A stretch of DNA of 64,000 nucleotides from Gautieria morchelliformis (Eukaryota; Basidiomycota; Agaricomycetes; Gomphales; Gomphaceae), in NCBI GenBank assembly GCA_015179125.1, contig WHVA01000117.1:62001-126000 (forward strand), given 5' to 3'. This document shows, piece after piece, positions 21,551 through 33,100 of the stretch. Position numbers and translations under genes: made by a program. How positions within the stretch are numbered: the stretch's first letter is position 1; each line of letters begins with the position of its first letter. The notes beneath the pieces are model-generated. The model saw only the letters and a list, made by a program, of their open reading frames with translations. It searched no databases and was not told where the DNA came from.

Positions 21551-23924
21551 TTTTTGTACTTGTACACGTACCGTAATCATTCACTGGTCCTGTAGCACCT
21601 GCCAATCATGAGTACTCTTATGTAAGCTGGTCTATATGCGGGGTCGCGCGACAGTGAATTATATACGGGCACCCTGCTAACAATTTGATTATGACCACCG
21701 CGACCAACGACGGTGTGACTGGCGACTACGAGTATTGCGAACACCTAATTTCCGAAGTTTCACGTAACCTTGGTCGTGACACCTTTGTATTCTGGCCGTG
21801 TGTTCCTGCTTTTCTTCTGGTCGGTAAGTGTACTTGCTGTTCATAGAGAATATCCTGCCTGGCTCAACTGTGTCTAGGAGTCAATCAGAAGCTGACTGGT
21901 ATGACTAGCGCAGGAATGCGCCGCTGGCTGCACCTAGTCAATCCAATCATGCCTGACGCTGAGCTTCGACCAGTAGCTATGAGAAAGTTTGATATTTTGA
22001 GGTACACTGTCATCCCTACAGCTGAGACGATCCCTGCATTGGACACCACCCCCCTCCATTCTGGAGACTACGGCTTGTTTCGTCCGTTCTTTATCATCAG
22101 TGATGGCTGTTATTTATTACAACCCGTCGCAGCGGTGGATTATCGGCGTGATTCGTTTGGGAGTACGCAGCGTTTGGTTATACAACCCCGAAACTCTTTT
22201 GCGGAATACGTGAGGATTCACGACATCCATAACACCCTCACCAAGCGTGAATTGGTATGTGGCCATCACTTACGCGTTATTATCTCGTATTACTGAGTAC
22301 ACACCAGTATACGTTCCCCCCTTCAGTTGAGCAATCTGTTCGCCTACGAGACAGTGTGTGCTTTGTTACAGGCGCGGCACCAGATGCGGATCTAGGTCTA
22401 TCTTGGATATTTCCACCTACCTGGTGCTTTAGTCCATTTCAGTTCTATTGCGCGTCTTGACTATAAATTCAGTTGGACACTTGGCCTAACGAAGAAACTT
22501 GCGATTATACGCCTTTCCTTAATGCCTCAAATGCGTGCATAATGCGAAGAGATCTGTTAAGTCTCTTCCACGCCAATGCCTTCAGCATAGATGTCGATGT
22601 GTGCCCAAGTCTTCGCTTCGCTTGATCGCCTACGCACTTCCTCATAAATTTCACATGTATCTCAGGACAATTTTCGCATCGTTGTGTTTCGCGATATGGG
22701 TTCCGTAACGGTACCCTCGCATATACCAAAGTCACACGACCCTGCGTGTGCAGGACCAGATGATCGATTCTTGCGTGAACACTTCCGCTGGAGTCTTCTG
22801 GTCAATCTTTTTGGTGGGGATATCAGCGAGGAGTATGACACAGACCGCGTCGTCGCGGTTATGGACCAGCTTGGTATGTTGCGTGGTAGTGACAATCCGT
22901 TGGCACCTATAGACGATCCGAGATGGGATTCCGATGTGATAGGGCAGGCGCTCTGGGAGAGCCTCATGAGGTCTACGTTATATTCTGCTGCGGATACGCC
23001 AGAATCAAGTGAGGATAATTCTGCACTTTATTGATTGGTCAGTAACCTTGAATGCGCAGCAGATAATATGATGTGATTCTAGCTGCGTGAGTTAAGTATT
23101 GATCGTACGAGCCAACGTTCTCCTGCAGTCTTTCCATGATTGCAAGAGAGAACTAGGTAATAAAGCGAGGAGCCAGCGAAGGGATGAGGATACTTATATC
23201 TGAGTGATTAATTCTCATCCTCATTATAGTATATAAACCCACCTCTGGCATGAAGTTGAAGGAGGTAGAATGCGTATGTACAGTTAATACCGTTCATGGA
23301 CCAGGGAGGTTAGTAACCAACGAGAGGCCGGAAGGCATAACGTCGCCCAGGCGCTACAGGTGACTGCCGGCCCGCGAGGAAGTCATTTCCTCTCCAGATG
23401 CCTTGAGAGAGATCAGTCCCCCCGACGAGGGGTCCGTCTATCTCTGATATGCTCTCTGGCTGAGCGCGTCATCGCTCCCTCAGAGCCGCAGACAGCTCAG
23501 ACTGTACTTATGTTCGACCTGATTATGGACATGTTTCTCATTGTGAAGTTAATGTGGTACAGATAGAACGAAAGAGTGCTGGTACAGCGGCAATTCCTAT
23601 TTCTGATGCAATCTTTCCGCGACCTCAATCTGAAGGTAACATGTGATTAAAAATTTGCGAGTCGAGATGTTCGCTTGCCTCATCCTTGGTGATTGTCCTT
23701 AGCTCCCCTGGCGCTTGACTTTTGCCAGTGACAGCCCCAATAGCCACCTGCACTGTCTGACCAAGCTTCCCTTTATTGGCCGTCCAGTAGCGAATCTTCA
23801 AGTACAGTTACGGTAAGGTTAATGAGAGATAATAAATGTTAGGGTATAATCAATATAACCAATCCCCCTTACCTCATCCGGAACTACCTTTATGATACTC
23901 ACTCGGGGGTCGTCCTCATTTCCT
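21551..23924 (+). repeat. segmental duplication, copy B
   Basis: This is a direct repeat of 15986-21029 without the Harbinger element. The transposon target reads continuously as GTCTAGGAGTCAATCAGAAG at 21873-21892. Copy B merges on its right into an intact Bli-3-like gene, so it probably sits at the ancestral location and copy A is the derived one. Confidence 0.9.
21691..23034 (+). pseudogene. HNH-nuclease-family gene, copy B, probably damaged
   Basis: The exons equivalent to copy A are 21691-21823, 21878-22254, 22308 onward, then the HNH second half near 22460-22600, and 22666-23034. Exons 1-2 join in phase, and exon 3 carries the CFVTGAAPDAD-type motif. An 11-base deletion relative to copy A falls on the exon 3/intron 3 border (near 22423). 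It removes the donor used in copy A, and the nearest alternative GT puts exon 4 out of frame. Unless another splice form exists, the protein would stop before the Asn/His half of the HNH domain. Exon 5 is almost identical to that of copy A. Confidence 0.65.
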
Positions 23925-24587
23925 TTATGTGTTCCGTCGCCGAGATCGCCAAAGTACCCAGCGATTCTGTGAATGACGATGAAATCCGAGAAACAGGTAG
24001 AGATAAAGTATCACCTACACGGTGCTCCAGTGTTTCTTGATGAGTTCCTTGTCTTTGCTAATACGTGCGACTCCCGTGATGCTAGCCCAGTCCGTAGAGG
24101 AGGGTTCGAAAAAGGACACATTTACGTGATCGTCATTTTCAATTTCGTCCTGGGGTGAGTTATGGTGAGAACGTCACCCTGTCCGGTCCACGAAAACTCT
24201 CACGAATTTGCCAGAGGCGTTATTTCCAATGAAGAAGAAATGCAAGTTGTTTCCGCTGAGACCTAGTTTAATTGTGTGCTTGATATAACATTCGGAATGA
24301 CTGATGGGAAACCATATTTACTGTCGCTAGTGGGTGTCATGGCGCGGGAATGCAGATGATCCCCTCGAGAACGAGTTGTCAACATGCTAGTTTGTACCTT
24401 CTCGATGATTTCCTTGAGCCCTACATCGACAGCCCCGACAGACTAAAGTAAGGATGAGCAATATTGGCTGGGAATGCGGACGCGAACCGTTAATCTTCTC
24501 CTGAAGAGTGACATCCGTGTTCTCTGCCTGGGAGGTGTAAGGATCAAGTTCGGGATTGGGAGTCATGGTCGTTAATGTTGAGCTCAC
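23625..24587 (-). CDS. Bli-3-like FMN-binding split-barrel protein (general stress protein family)
   Basis: Six exons (24488-24587, 24322-24420, 24204-24262, 24019-24149, 23873-23966, 23625-23795) join in phase to 217 residues. Key blocks are MLTTRSRGDHLHSRAM, LHFFFIGNNASGKF, DHVNVSFFEPSSTDWASITG, GDLGDGTHKGNEDDPRVS and RYWTANKGKLGQTVQ, the pattern of the pyridoxamine-phosphate-oxidase-like family that includes Neurospora Bli-3 and bacterial GSP26. These proteins bind FMN; in fungi Bli-3 is light-induced, but light control here is only inference. The intron 1 donor (GTTCGC) is non-standard. The 3' end is inside duplication copy B. The start is the first Met, ATGAGC, with a second Met seven codons on. 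Confidence 0.85.
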
Positions 24588-25361
24588 CAGAAGCGTAGGA
24601 CTTTATAAGTGTCTGACGTGGGTGCAGTCATTTTCGACGTCATTTGTGAAGAAAAACATTGAACGGCAGACAGTTTTCAGCGTTTAAGTAGCGGAGCGTT
24701 CTTACACGCGGCGAATTCCGCCCCCGCCTGCAGGCTCTTTTACCGCAGCATGCTGAGTCTTATCTCTTATTTTCTTCCTTCGCTTCTGCACTTTTAACTG
24801 GCGGTAAGCAGCTCTCTCTCTCTCTCTTTCTCTTGAAGTTCGGCTGAACTTCACCACGCGAGTAGTCTCGAGTCCCGCTGGACGTGTCAGCGTCCACGTC
24901 ATTGGACCGTCATACGTGTCTCAGCGGACGGACCACCCCTGCCTACTCAGCGACTCCGCGAGTCGCCCCTATGCTTCGCTCGCCCGCAGCGCTCCCACAT
25001 CGCACAGGTGTTTTTGATTTTTTTTGCTCGCTAGCCGCACTCGCACTAACCCGCTTTCCACGCTCGCGTTGCTTTCCCCACCCTCCCTCCTCCTTTTTTT
25101 TTTCCTGAATATGCATGTAGGCTTTTTCCCACCGGGTTTTTTACCGCCGCATCTATTTTCTTTACGTACCTTTCTTCTCGCCTCAATTTATTTAGTAACG
25201 TCTCAATCCAGCTCTGTTTTTTGCGGTGCCACGCTCGGCATCGGTGCCCCCTACGCTACCTAGAGCCTCCTTGCGGGGCTCACCGGAATTCGTAAAAGGT
25301 AAAATTGATCACGTGCTCGAAATCACGATTATGTAAGTGAATAAGGTAGTCATGTCTGCAC
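24588..25361. other. intergenic region upstream of the Bli-3-like gene
   Basis: This region holds a CT repeat (24811-24832) directly followed by the palindrome GAAGTTCGGCTGAACTTC (24835-24852). Several further short inverted repeats follow, such as TGGACG...CGTCCA near 24881. T-rich and C-rich tracts follow to 25110. No gene was recognised; the open frames are low complexity. Confidence 0.45.
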
Positions 25362-27127
25362 CTAACCAGCAAAGCGAGCTAGTCTCCGTCGCCTCATTTC
25401 TGCCGCATCAATCTCTACTGTCAGTTTTTGTTCTTCCTCTTCGTCCGTCTGCGACGCAAGGGGTTCAGATGGAACACTCGAAGCCGGAGCCTCCGTCGAC
25501 ACACTCGCTTGTGGTGGCGTTGGTGGTACGACAAACCCTTCTGGCAATCCTTCTAAGGACGCTTTAAGGGCTGCTTGAAGTTCTGAGTCTTCATCGTCAT
25601 AGACTCTGTCCCCGGATGCCGCTGGAAGTGATGGCATAGGACGCCATTCCTCGTCGCCTTCCGACATGTCCATCGCTCCCTGCTCATCATTGGCACGAGT
25701 CTCTGCTCTGCTCTCTTCAATGGCCCTTTGAATAGCGTCTGCTTCTTCCATCTCGCCTGCCGTCTGCGCTCCATGCCGCTGCGAAGACTCGCCAGCACTA
25801 CGCACTCCAGTACCATTTGTACTCCCAAAGCCCATGCCATCCTCTTCATCGTAACCTTCATTGAGAGCCATTTCTTGTTCCCGCTGCATCCGTTGCATGA
25901 TAGCCTTGTTCCGAGCCATACTCGCCGCAACAGGATCATCAACAGGATGCGCCTGAACTTCGTGAAATTCGGCTGTACGTGTTGGTGGCGTTGGCAGGTT
26001 TGACGTGGTACGTGATGCAGACGTGCTCTGGGTGATCGCGACATAGTCCTGTTGGCCAGCGCCTATCAAGGAAGCTTGTAAGGCTGCTTGTAGCTCAAGG
26101 TCCTCATCCTCGAAACCTGATGGTGGGGCGGATGGCTTGGTGGACGACGACGTTTCTGCACTAGCAGGTACAAGCGCGTGAGCCGTAGAAAGTCGTGTAC
26201 CCATGTGCGACGAAGTGGGTTCGGGAAGCGTGGAAGCGATGTCATCCGCTTCTGTGTGAGGCAACGTTCTTGGCGCATTTGTGCCTTCGCTGGCCGGCAG
26301 TACAGCAAAAACAGAGTATCCTTGGGGAAGTGTTGAGTATTCAAAGCGTGGGAATAATGGAACCACTCTACCTTCATCCTCGGCTTGGGAGAGTACCATA
26401 CCCAGATAGAGCTTACCCACCCACTCTGGCTCCCTTAGAAACGAGTTTAAATTGAACCAATGGCCGCTCTCCGCACTTTCCAGGGAACCGAAGCGACGAA
26501 GTGTGAACCAATGTTGTTGGTGATTTAGGATAAATGCCATCTGAGAGCTATGGAAATGAACGATGATCAGACAGGAACAACATGGGTGGAGACAACTTAC
26601 TGGGGGTATTCTTGTTGGTCGCGGAGGTCTTGACTTCGCCACCGCACAAGACTATAGACGATGGGTGAGAAACAGGTGAAGTCCAGGTAGAGGAAGCCCG
26701 ACGCACGTAAATCCCAAGACTCTGAGGGCACCTTCCAATACCTGCACAGAGAAGAAACCTGTATATGCCGTGGACATATGAACGGAAAACTCAAACGACT
26801 CCTTACCTGTGTCGTCCATGTTATTGCTGACTGGGCCTGCATCATTATTGAAAGATCCCTCCAAGGTGTCAAGCTGCTGCGCGAATTGCGCGAGATCTGG
26901 GGCTGAGAACTAGCACACCTGCTCAGTGGATAGATACGCCAAGGATGACGATGGAGAGCCTACATAGTCCCCCTCTGGCAACAAGGCAGAGTGAGTATGA
27001 GAAAGCTGACAGGCCAGTGATAGGACAAACGTAAAATCGCGTTGAGCGCGTGCTGAGCGCACAGCTGCGAGCCTGGCTGTTGTTTCTCGTGGTATATCAG
27101 TGGAATAAGCGTCTCGAGGCCCGACAT
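25362..27127 (-). CDS. ATXN3: ataxin-3 homologue, Josephin deubiquitinase with UIMs
   Basis: Six exons (27031-27127, 26964-26974, 26807-26909, 26707-26758, 26601-26651, 25362-26547) join in phase to 499 residues. The Josephin domain (about residues 1-190) shows the catalytic Cys in GSQLCAQHALNAIL, then GDYFSAPDLAQFAQQLD, NNMDDTGFFSVQVL, the catalytic His in QQHWFTLRRFG and Asn in HWFNLNSFL. Three ubiquitin-interacting motifs follow: DLELQAALQASL, DAIQRAIEESRA and DSELQAALKASL. The family trims ubiquitin chains in the nucleus and cytosol. Exon 2 is only 11 nt; it restores the Gln-Gly-Asp-Tyr block. It is divergent from ATG27 with 79 bp between starts. Confidence 0.93.
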
Positions 27128-27206
27128 GACGAGAGTGTCCAGAGAAACGCGGACTCGCCACCAAGGACGCGTCACTGAGATTAGTAAGCCGTATCTCCTT
27201 CTAACG
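27128..27206. promoter_or_regulatory. short bidirectional promoter between ataxin-3 and ATG27
   Basis: Only 79 bp separate the two proposed start codons, so both genes must share control sequence or overlap in their 5' leaders. An in-frame ATG for ATG27 at 27126 overlaps the ataxin-3 start on the other strand. The ATG at 27207 is preferred because it directly precedes a signal peptide. Confidence 0.55.
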
Positions 27207-28291
27207 ATGCCTAAGGCTCGCAGGGCTCTGCATAACATCCAATATCGTCTCATATACACAATCCTTTTGTCTATTTCCGCCTCTACATCAGCCGTCGCAC
27301 AAGACTCCGACTTATTAGACTGCAATGCCTTCTCCTTCGAGGGCGTCACGTACGACCTCAAGTCGCTCGCCAGTGAGCGCACGGTAACGCGAACTCGCGA
27401 CAACCCCCCTTCCACCATGGAGGATGAACTCCGGTTTAACATCTGTGAGGACCTTACGCTGAAAGATGGCGTGCCAGCAGATGACCAGGTACGACCCTTC
27501 CGCTTACAGAACCACGCTGGCAGCTTATGCACTTGCAGTGCCCAGCAGGCACACGGGCCTGTCTCACAGAGACGAACCTGAAAGAAGGTCTCGACGCACG
27601 AATTATAACTGCCATACCCGTAGCGCAGACATCGGTTCTGAAGCCGTCATTTAGGACACTACATTGTAGGCAGCTTCTGCATCTGTATACTCAATCCAGA
27701 CTCAAATGTAACAGCACCTGCTGGCCTGTCTATTGAACTGCATGGACCCTCCTACCCACCTAAAACTTCGCCCGTGCCCCAGTCTTTCAACCTCACGTTG
27801 CTATGCGCACAGGACGGCGGATCAGATCCGACATTCGCGGGTTATGCCAATGGCGTTACACGTGTGGAGTGGAATACAACTGCGGGGTGTCCCGCGAAGG
27901 ATGACGGTGACAACAGCGGTGGTAGTGGAGGTGGAGAGAAGGACGCAGACAGTTCCAGTGGAAGCGGAATTGGATGGTTTTTCCTTTTGTATGTGCTCCT
28001 CATTTCTCGTGGACGGCCAAACTGATATGTTTTCAGATTATTCATCTCGTTTGTAGGATACTTTGCGGTGGGGGCATACTATAACTACAATAATTTCGGG
28101 GCGACTGGCTGGGATCTGGTGCCGTATGTGTTTGCTTATTTACCCTCGTCTATTATCTGACGCATGGCAATAGGCACCGAGATTTCTGGAGGGATGTGCC
28201 ATACTTACTCCGAGACTTTACGGATCATTTATGTTCAACGTTACGCCCCGGGCGGCAAGGGGGTTCGCGGCGGGGATACATGGCAGTCTGA
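27207..28291 (+). CDS. ATG27: ATG27-like autophagy receptor, type I membrane protein
   Basis: An N-terminal signal peptide ends near SASTSAVAQ. The lumenal mannose-6-phosphate-receptor-like domain has paired cysteines (LLDCNAF, NICEDL, CPAGTRACL, TLLCAQDGG, AGCPAKDD). A Gly/Ser linker leads into a membrane segment (GWFFLLLFISFVGYFAVGAY) and a short cytosolic tail with the family's HRDFWRDVPYLLRDF motif. Exon 1 ends at 27488; later introns lie near 27489-27538, in the 27580-27695 region, near 27990-28037 and near 28125-28172. The intron between ITAIPVAQTS and APAGLSIELHG could not be placed with confidence. ATG27 cycles between Golgi, vacuole and autophagic membranes and helps deliver Atg9. 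Confidence 0.85.
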
Positions 28292-28404
28292 CTATTTCAC
28301 GTTGCTTTGAACACAGTTTGCATCCTATGTTTTTGTTTACTTTAGACTCAATAAGTATTTGCAGTGGAGGATACCCGTTTATCATTTGCAATCACGACAT
28401 CTAT

Positions 28405-29000
28405 TCAATCTGCCCAGGAGTTGTCCTTCTTTACAACGACGTGACTCATGTCTGTCTGGCTCCCTACGGCAACATTATGTGGCGATGCATATTCAAGAGC
28501 GCTGGCACAGGGAGGTGCTTGGTGATTCACAGTAACACGCAGAAGCTACAGAAGCAGAGCACTCACGCTGGGTAGCGCATCCTCAATATATGAGGGCGCG
28601 TTGCACTTCCAATAAGCAGCTGGCCTTGTGCCGCGTCTGCGCTCAGTTCGAGGTGCTTGTCATTGATACGGGCCCACACATCCCTGGGTGTTGCATAGTG
28701 CTGAATGTAGCGCGTGATATATGTTTTATCTTTGTCGATGTAAGGTACGAGGTTATAAAGGCCTATGCCTAGAAGGGTGAGAAGGGCGGTAGTGCGCCAG
28801 AAGGGTGTATTGAAGCCTGGAACAAAGTAAACTCCGTGGCAGAAAGAAGGAAATCGCGACATACTTTCTTGAGGATATACATTGGCATCATCGTGGTGTG
28901 AGTGGGGGTCTGAGGATGAGAGCCTGAGTTGAGTAGCCGCAAGCGGGATGCATGTCGACCTGCGAGACAGGGCAAGCACCCTCTGGCGGGTAAGCGACAT
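28405..29000 (-). CDS. probable fungal complex I accessory subunit (17.8 kDa-like), mitochondrial
   Basis: Exons 28865-29000, 28567-28816 and 28405-28501 join in phase to 160 residues. The first ~45 residues are Arg/Ser-rich without acids, as in a mitochondrial presequence. Then comes a block around SFNTPFWRT, one membrane segment (TALLTLLGIGLYNLVPYI), the stretch ITRYIQHYATPRDVWARIND, and a C-terminus with RYPAALEYASPHNVAVGSQ. This layout resembles the fungal 17.8 kDa NADH:ubiquinone oxidoreductase subunit from memory; a database match would be needed to be sure. The start was taken at CACCATGTCG rather than eight codons upstream. The gene is convergent with ATG27, with only ~110 bp between stops. 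Confidence 0.6.
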
Positions 29001-29340
29001 GGTGCGGGCTACAGAGTGTGACAATGTGTGACAACACCAGTTATGCCATAAGCTGATGTGATCTCCACTGAAATTATTGTACAGCTACAGCAATGTGCGG
29101 TCATACCCGTTTGAGCAATTCCTCAGCACTGAACTACTTACGCTGGATATGTACGTGCTTTGACAGTTGACAACTTCTCGGTTCGGATTTTGGATTGTGA
29201 CGCACGGGTTTGGCTATTCCCAATATTCGTGGCGGGCTCAGAGTGTGGCTGGTTCAGAACATGGCGGGCAGGACTACTTAAACTTCGCGAGCTGTGGCAG
29301 CCACTCCCTTTAGCTTGCAACCCACAGCAACACCCAGACA
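29001..29340. promoter_or_regulatory. divergent intergenic region
   Basis: About 340 bp lie between the complex-I-like gene and the small orphan on the other strand. No clear elements beyond ordinary sequence were seen. An upstream frame extends to 29160 but lacks coding character. Confidence 0.35.
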
Positions 29341-29702
29341 TGCAACCTCTTCACAGGGATGACCCTTCACGCATGTTGCCCGACAACGCTCTTGTGTCAC
29401 GACCCAACGCTCCTGCTGAATACCCTATCACGGAGACACCTAAATACCCTATCACAGAGACACTCCATCCAAACACTAATGACGTTGCCATTCCTCTGCC
29501 CACTGCTGAGGAGTTGCTCTCACTGCTTGACCAGATTGATGCAGAGATGGAGAATGAGATTGGCCGAGTTGCGGCAGCCATCAGTGAGGTCGAGGACTGC
29601 GTCAAGCAACTGCGTTTCAGCAGGATGAGAGCCGGAGGCCTTCGGAGAGCCCAACGTTCCCTGGAGGCAGAAGAGGGGAGAAACAATATGCAGTTCCTTT
29701 GA
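29341..29702 (+). CDS. small orphan protein with a helical C-terminal half
   Basis: The single exon encodes 120 residues starting MQPLHRDD. It has a short internal repeat (YPITETPKYPITET) and a heptad-like acidic helix, roughly residues 55-100 (EELLSLLDQIDAEMENEIG). No family was recognised. The start was chosen at 29341 because the upstream in-frame part looks like leader. It could be a real fungal-specific gene or a chance frame; the helical periodicity favours the first. Confidence 0.5.
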
Positions 29703-30149
29703 GACGGCACAATCTTGCTCTTGTGATCCGACGCTGTGTATGATGTGATTGCGAATCCAATCCTTGTCAGTGGCAGACGTCCGAGAATATGTGTGGTCAC
29801 GTGCCAATCGATTGTTTTTTTTTTTTTTCTGTGTGCAGAGTCCATACTGGTGTGCTATACAAATACTGATACTAATTACTGGAGGGCCGTTAACCACACT
29901 ATGGCTGATTTTACCTGTACTTAGCATGTGGCAAGTGAGATGAGGCTGAAAATCTTCTGCCGTGGGCACTTGTGGACTGAAACAAGGCGTACACATACCT
30001 TCCCAATACATAAAGTGTCTTTGCGATCACACGAGCCAACGACTCGCTCTCCGCTCAAGCGCGTTCGTTCTTTCACCACAGAGACCACAGGGTCGCTGTC
30101 CTCATCACTGGTATACCCCTCCGTTTATGAACAGCTATTATTGCCCGCA

Positions 30150-33100
30150 ATGACCTCAAGACGACGCCAATCAAAATATCTGACAGTCCTCCACCTTCTC
30201 GCTGCCAGCAATGTCATCTTCGCCGCATTGCCAAAGGTAGATTTTGACCGCATGGGCATGGTCGGCCTAGCAGGTTCATTCGCTGGCTTCGACCTGTTCC
30301 AGAACTCATCATTCTCCTTCAATCCTTCCACCTCGACAATTCTGTCACGCGCTGTTGATGGCTCCTTATCCCCCATTGCATCCACAAGTTCAGGCGGCCG
30401 TATTGCAGCTGGTTGCGCTATTGGCAGCACATTTTATCTGGGTGGGTCCTTCAGTTCCGTCGCTAACACAGCAGCTAGCAACGTAGCATCGTACACGCCC
30501 TCGTCCGGTGCCTTTACGTCTTTGGCTGGTGGCCTAGATGGTGAAGTTGATGCAATGTACTGCGATCAGTCTGGTGGAAATGTCTGGGTTGGAGGTGCAT
30601 TTCATGCGCCTATCTCTGCCTCTGGATCAAACGCATACAAGGGTGGTGTCGCCGTTTACAATGCGAAAGGAAATTCGTGGGCACCACCCCCTTTTGGAGG
30701 TTTGGCAGGAGCTGCCGGGAGAGTGCAATCCATCTCCCCCAATCCCTCTGCCTCTAGCCTCTATTTTGCTGGCTCCTTCCTCACCGCCTTTCAGTCTAGC
30801 ATTCCAACCCGAACGGCACCAATAATCCCAATGTGCCCTTCTCCATTGGCGCTACGCCGTTCTCTTCCTCGCTTGTCCCAATCCCTCTTACGAGCCCTGG
30901 TACACAAATTGATGCATCTCCAAGTAACACCCGTCCCCAGTTCTCCAACATCTCTAATATTCTTTGTCCTGGGGGACCTGACGGTCCAGGAAACACCTGG
31001 CTAGCTCAGGACGGATCTACGGCACAGATCACCGTGCGAACTTTCCAGTTTTCCACGGCGAGCGGATTAAGGCTTGGAAATACCTTTGTTGAAGGTCGAG
31101 GGACTACTGCGTTCAGGTGAGCGTTCAGTCTGACTCTCTGGCCAATCCTAATATTGGAACTCCAGCGTACTGACGATCCCAGACAATCAACCCTTGGCCT
31201 TTAACTATGTGGATCCGGTGACACTCCGCAATCAGACTTGTTCAACATCTTGCCCTCTCGGCACAGATTCGTCTGTCCTATACCAGGATTTCCTGTTCGA
31301 TGGTGTTCCGCAGTCGCTCACGGGTCTTCAAATTACCTTAAGCGGCTGGCAAGGGGCTGGTTCTGGCCTCCACATCTTGCAGTTATTGTCTAGTGGTGCT
31401 TTCGCCTCTGCCGTGCCAAGTGAAAATCAGCCATCGTGTTTTTCACCTGGTGCGTCAACAGCAGCACAATCGGGTACTTGGACGACCATTCAAGCTACCA
31501 CATCTATTGCCGGTACGACCCAACCCATTCTAGTGTCCACCGTCACTGTTGGATCCCCGTCTTCCTCATCACCCTCCATCACATGGATGCCATACGTCTC
31601 GGCTTCCGGTGATTATGATATTAATTTGCTTATTCCTGGGTGTACAAACCTCCAGGACTGTCCCCTACGCACTTCGGTCAAGGTCACAGTTTTGCCGGGC
31701 GGTGGGCTTCCGCCGGTCGTTACAACTGTCCGGCAGGATGTACCAACTGACATGACGACTGGCATATATCGTGGACCTATCTTCCCCACGGGACCCAACT
31801 TCCAAACCAGCATCATGATGCAACTCGCGGATCAGCCTGTGGGCAGTGGCCAGAACGGCAATTTTGAACTTGTAGCAGACAGAGTTGAACTCGTGCTTAC
31901 CTCCGTGAACACCACCGGAGGTACGGGCACGGGAATCAATGGTTCCGTGAACGCGGGTAATGTGAACCGAGGGTTCGGATTCTTTGAATGGAACCTGAGT
32001 GGACAGGGCAATGTTGATGCAACAGGTGTCATCCCGAACTCGAGCGAAACTTCCAACGACGCACTCGGGCTGCAGCTCTTCTCTGCATTGGGAAACAATA
32101 CATCTACCAGTGTTCCCTTCATTGTGAACGCTGTAGCTACGCACAGCTCTGGTACCATATTTGTTGGTGGAAATTTCACACTCTCTTCCGGTCCAGCCAA
32201 TATCGTCGCCTTCAAAGGCAGTTCTTTAACTGGATTAGCCGGCGGTGGGTTGAACGGTCCTGTCAATGCACTTGGCATTGTTGGCGATGCTCTGTACGTC
32301 GGTGGTGCATTTTTGGATACACCTTCTGGGACGGGAGGTGGGGCTTTCCGTGGTGTTGTGCGATACGATATTCAAAACGATAATTGGAATGCTTTGCTGG
32401 CTGGTGTCAATGGCGCAGTCACAGACATCAACCTTGCTCAAGACAAGGTTAACGTTGTAGGAAACTTTACCCAACTCCCCACTTCCCCTAACTCTGCATC
32501 TGGCGCTACTGCTGTCGGATTTGCGACTTGGGACATCGGAAATGGCACCTGGGTTAATACCGGTGGCTTCGTCACTGGTAACATGGCTTTCGTGGCGAAC
32601 GGCACAGGGTCTGCAACAGAATTCCTCGCTGGGAGCGTAACGTCGTCTCGAACATTTGGTGCCGATGGGTTTGCCATGATTTCCAATGGCAAACAAGCGA
32701 ATGGGGACCCGAGTATCAACCCGTTAAATGTACAGCTCGACTCCACTGCCGTTTCCACGGCTGTAACCCCTCAGCGCCGTAGCTTCCATCGATCTTCCTG
32801 GCTAGGCTCGATCAGCTTACCACATTTATTTTCCCGTCAGACTTCTAACCAGCCAAGTGCGCTCCCTGCCTCTCCACCAGCTCCCGCACCTGCTGTACTC
32901 GCAGGTGCCTTTTGGAAAAATTCATCTTCCTCCGCCCAAACTGTGATCCTCGGAGGTAATTTCTCCTTCCCGTCCGGAGCGTTGACAGCTCAGAGTGTAG
33001 CATTCTATGATGTTGCCAGGGCTAATGTGATTGGTGTTAGAGGGGCTCAAATAAACGGAACCGTGCGAGCGTTACAGGTGTCCAGCAATAATACATTGGT

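Noticed and set aside
26910-26963. Extension of ataxin-3 through SPSSSLAYLSTEQVC
   Set aside because: This is an intron that happens to be open up to a stop. Removing it restores the conserved Josephin sequence.
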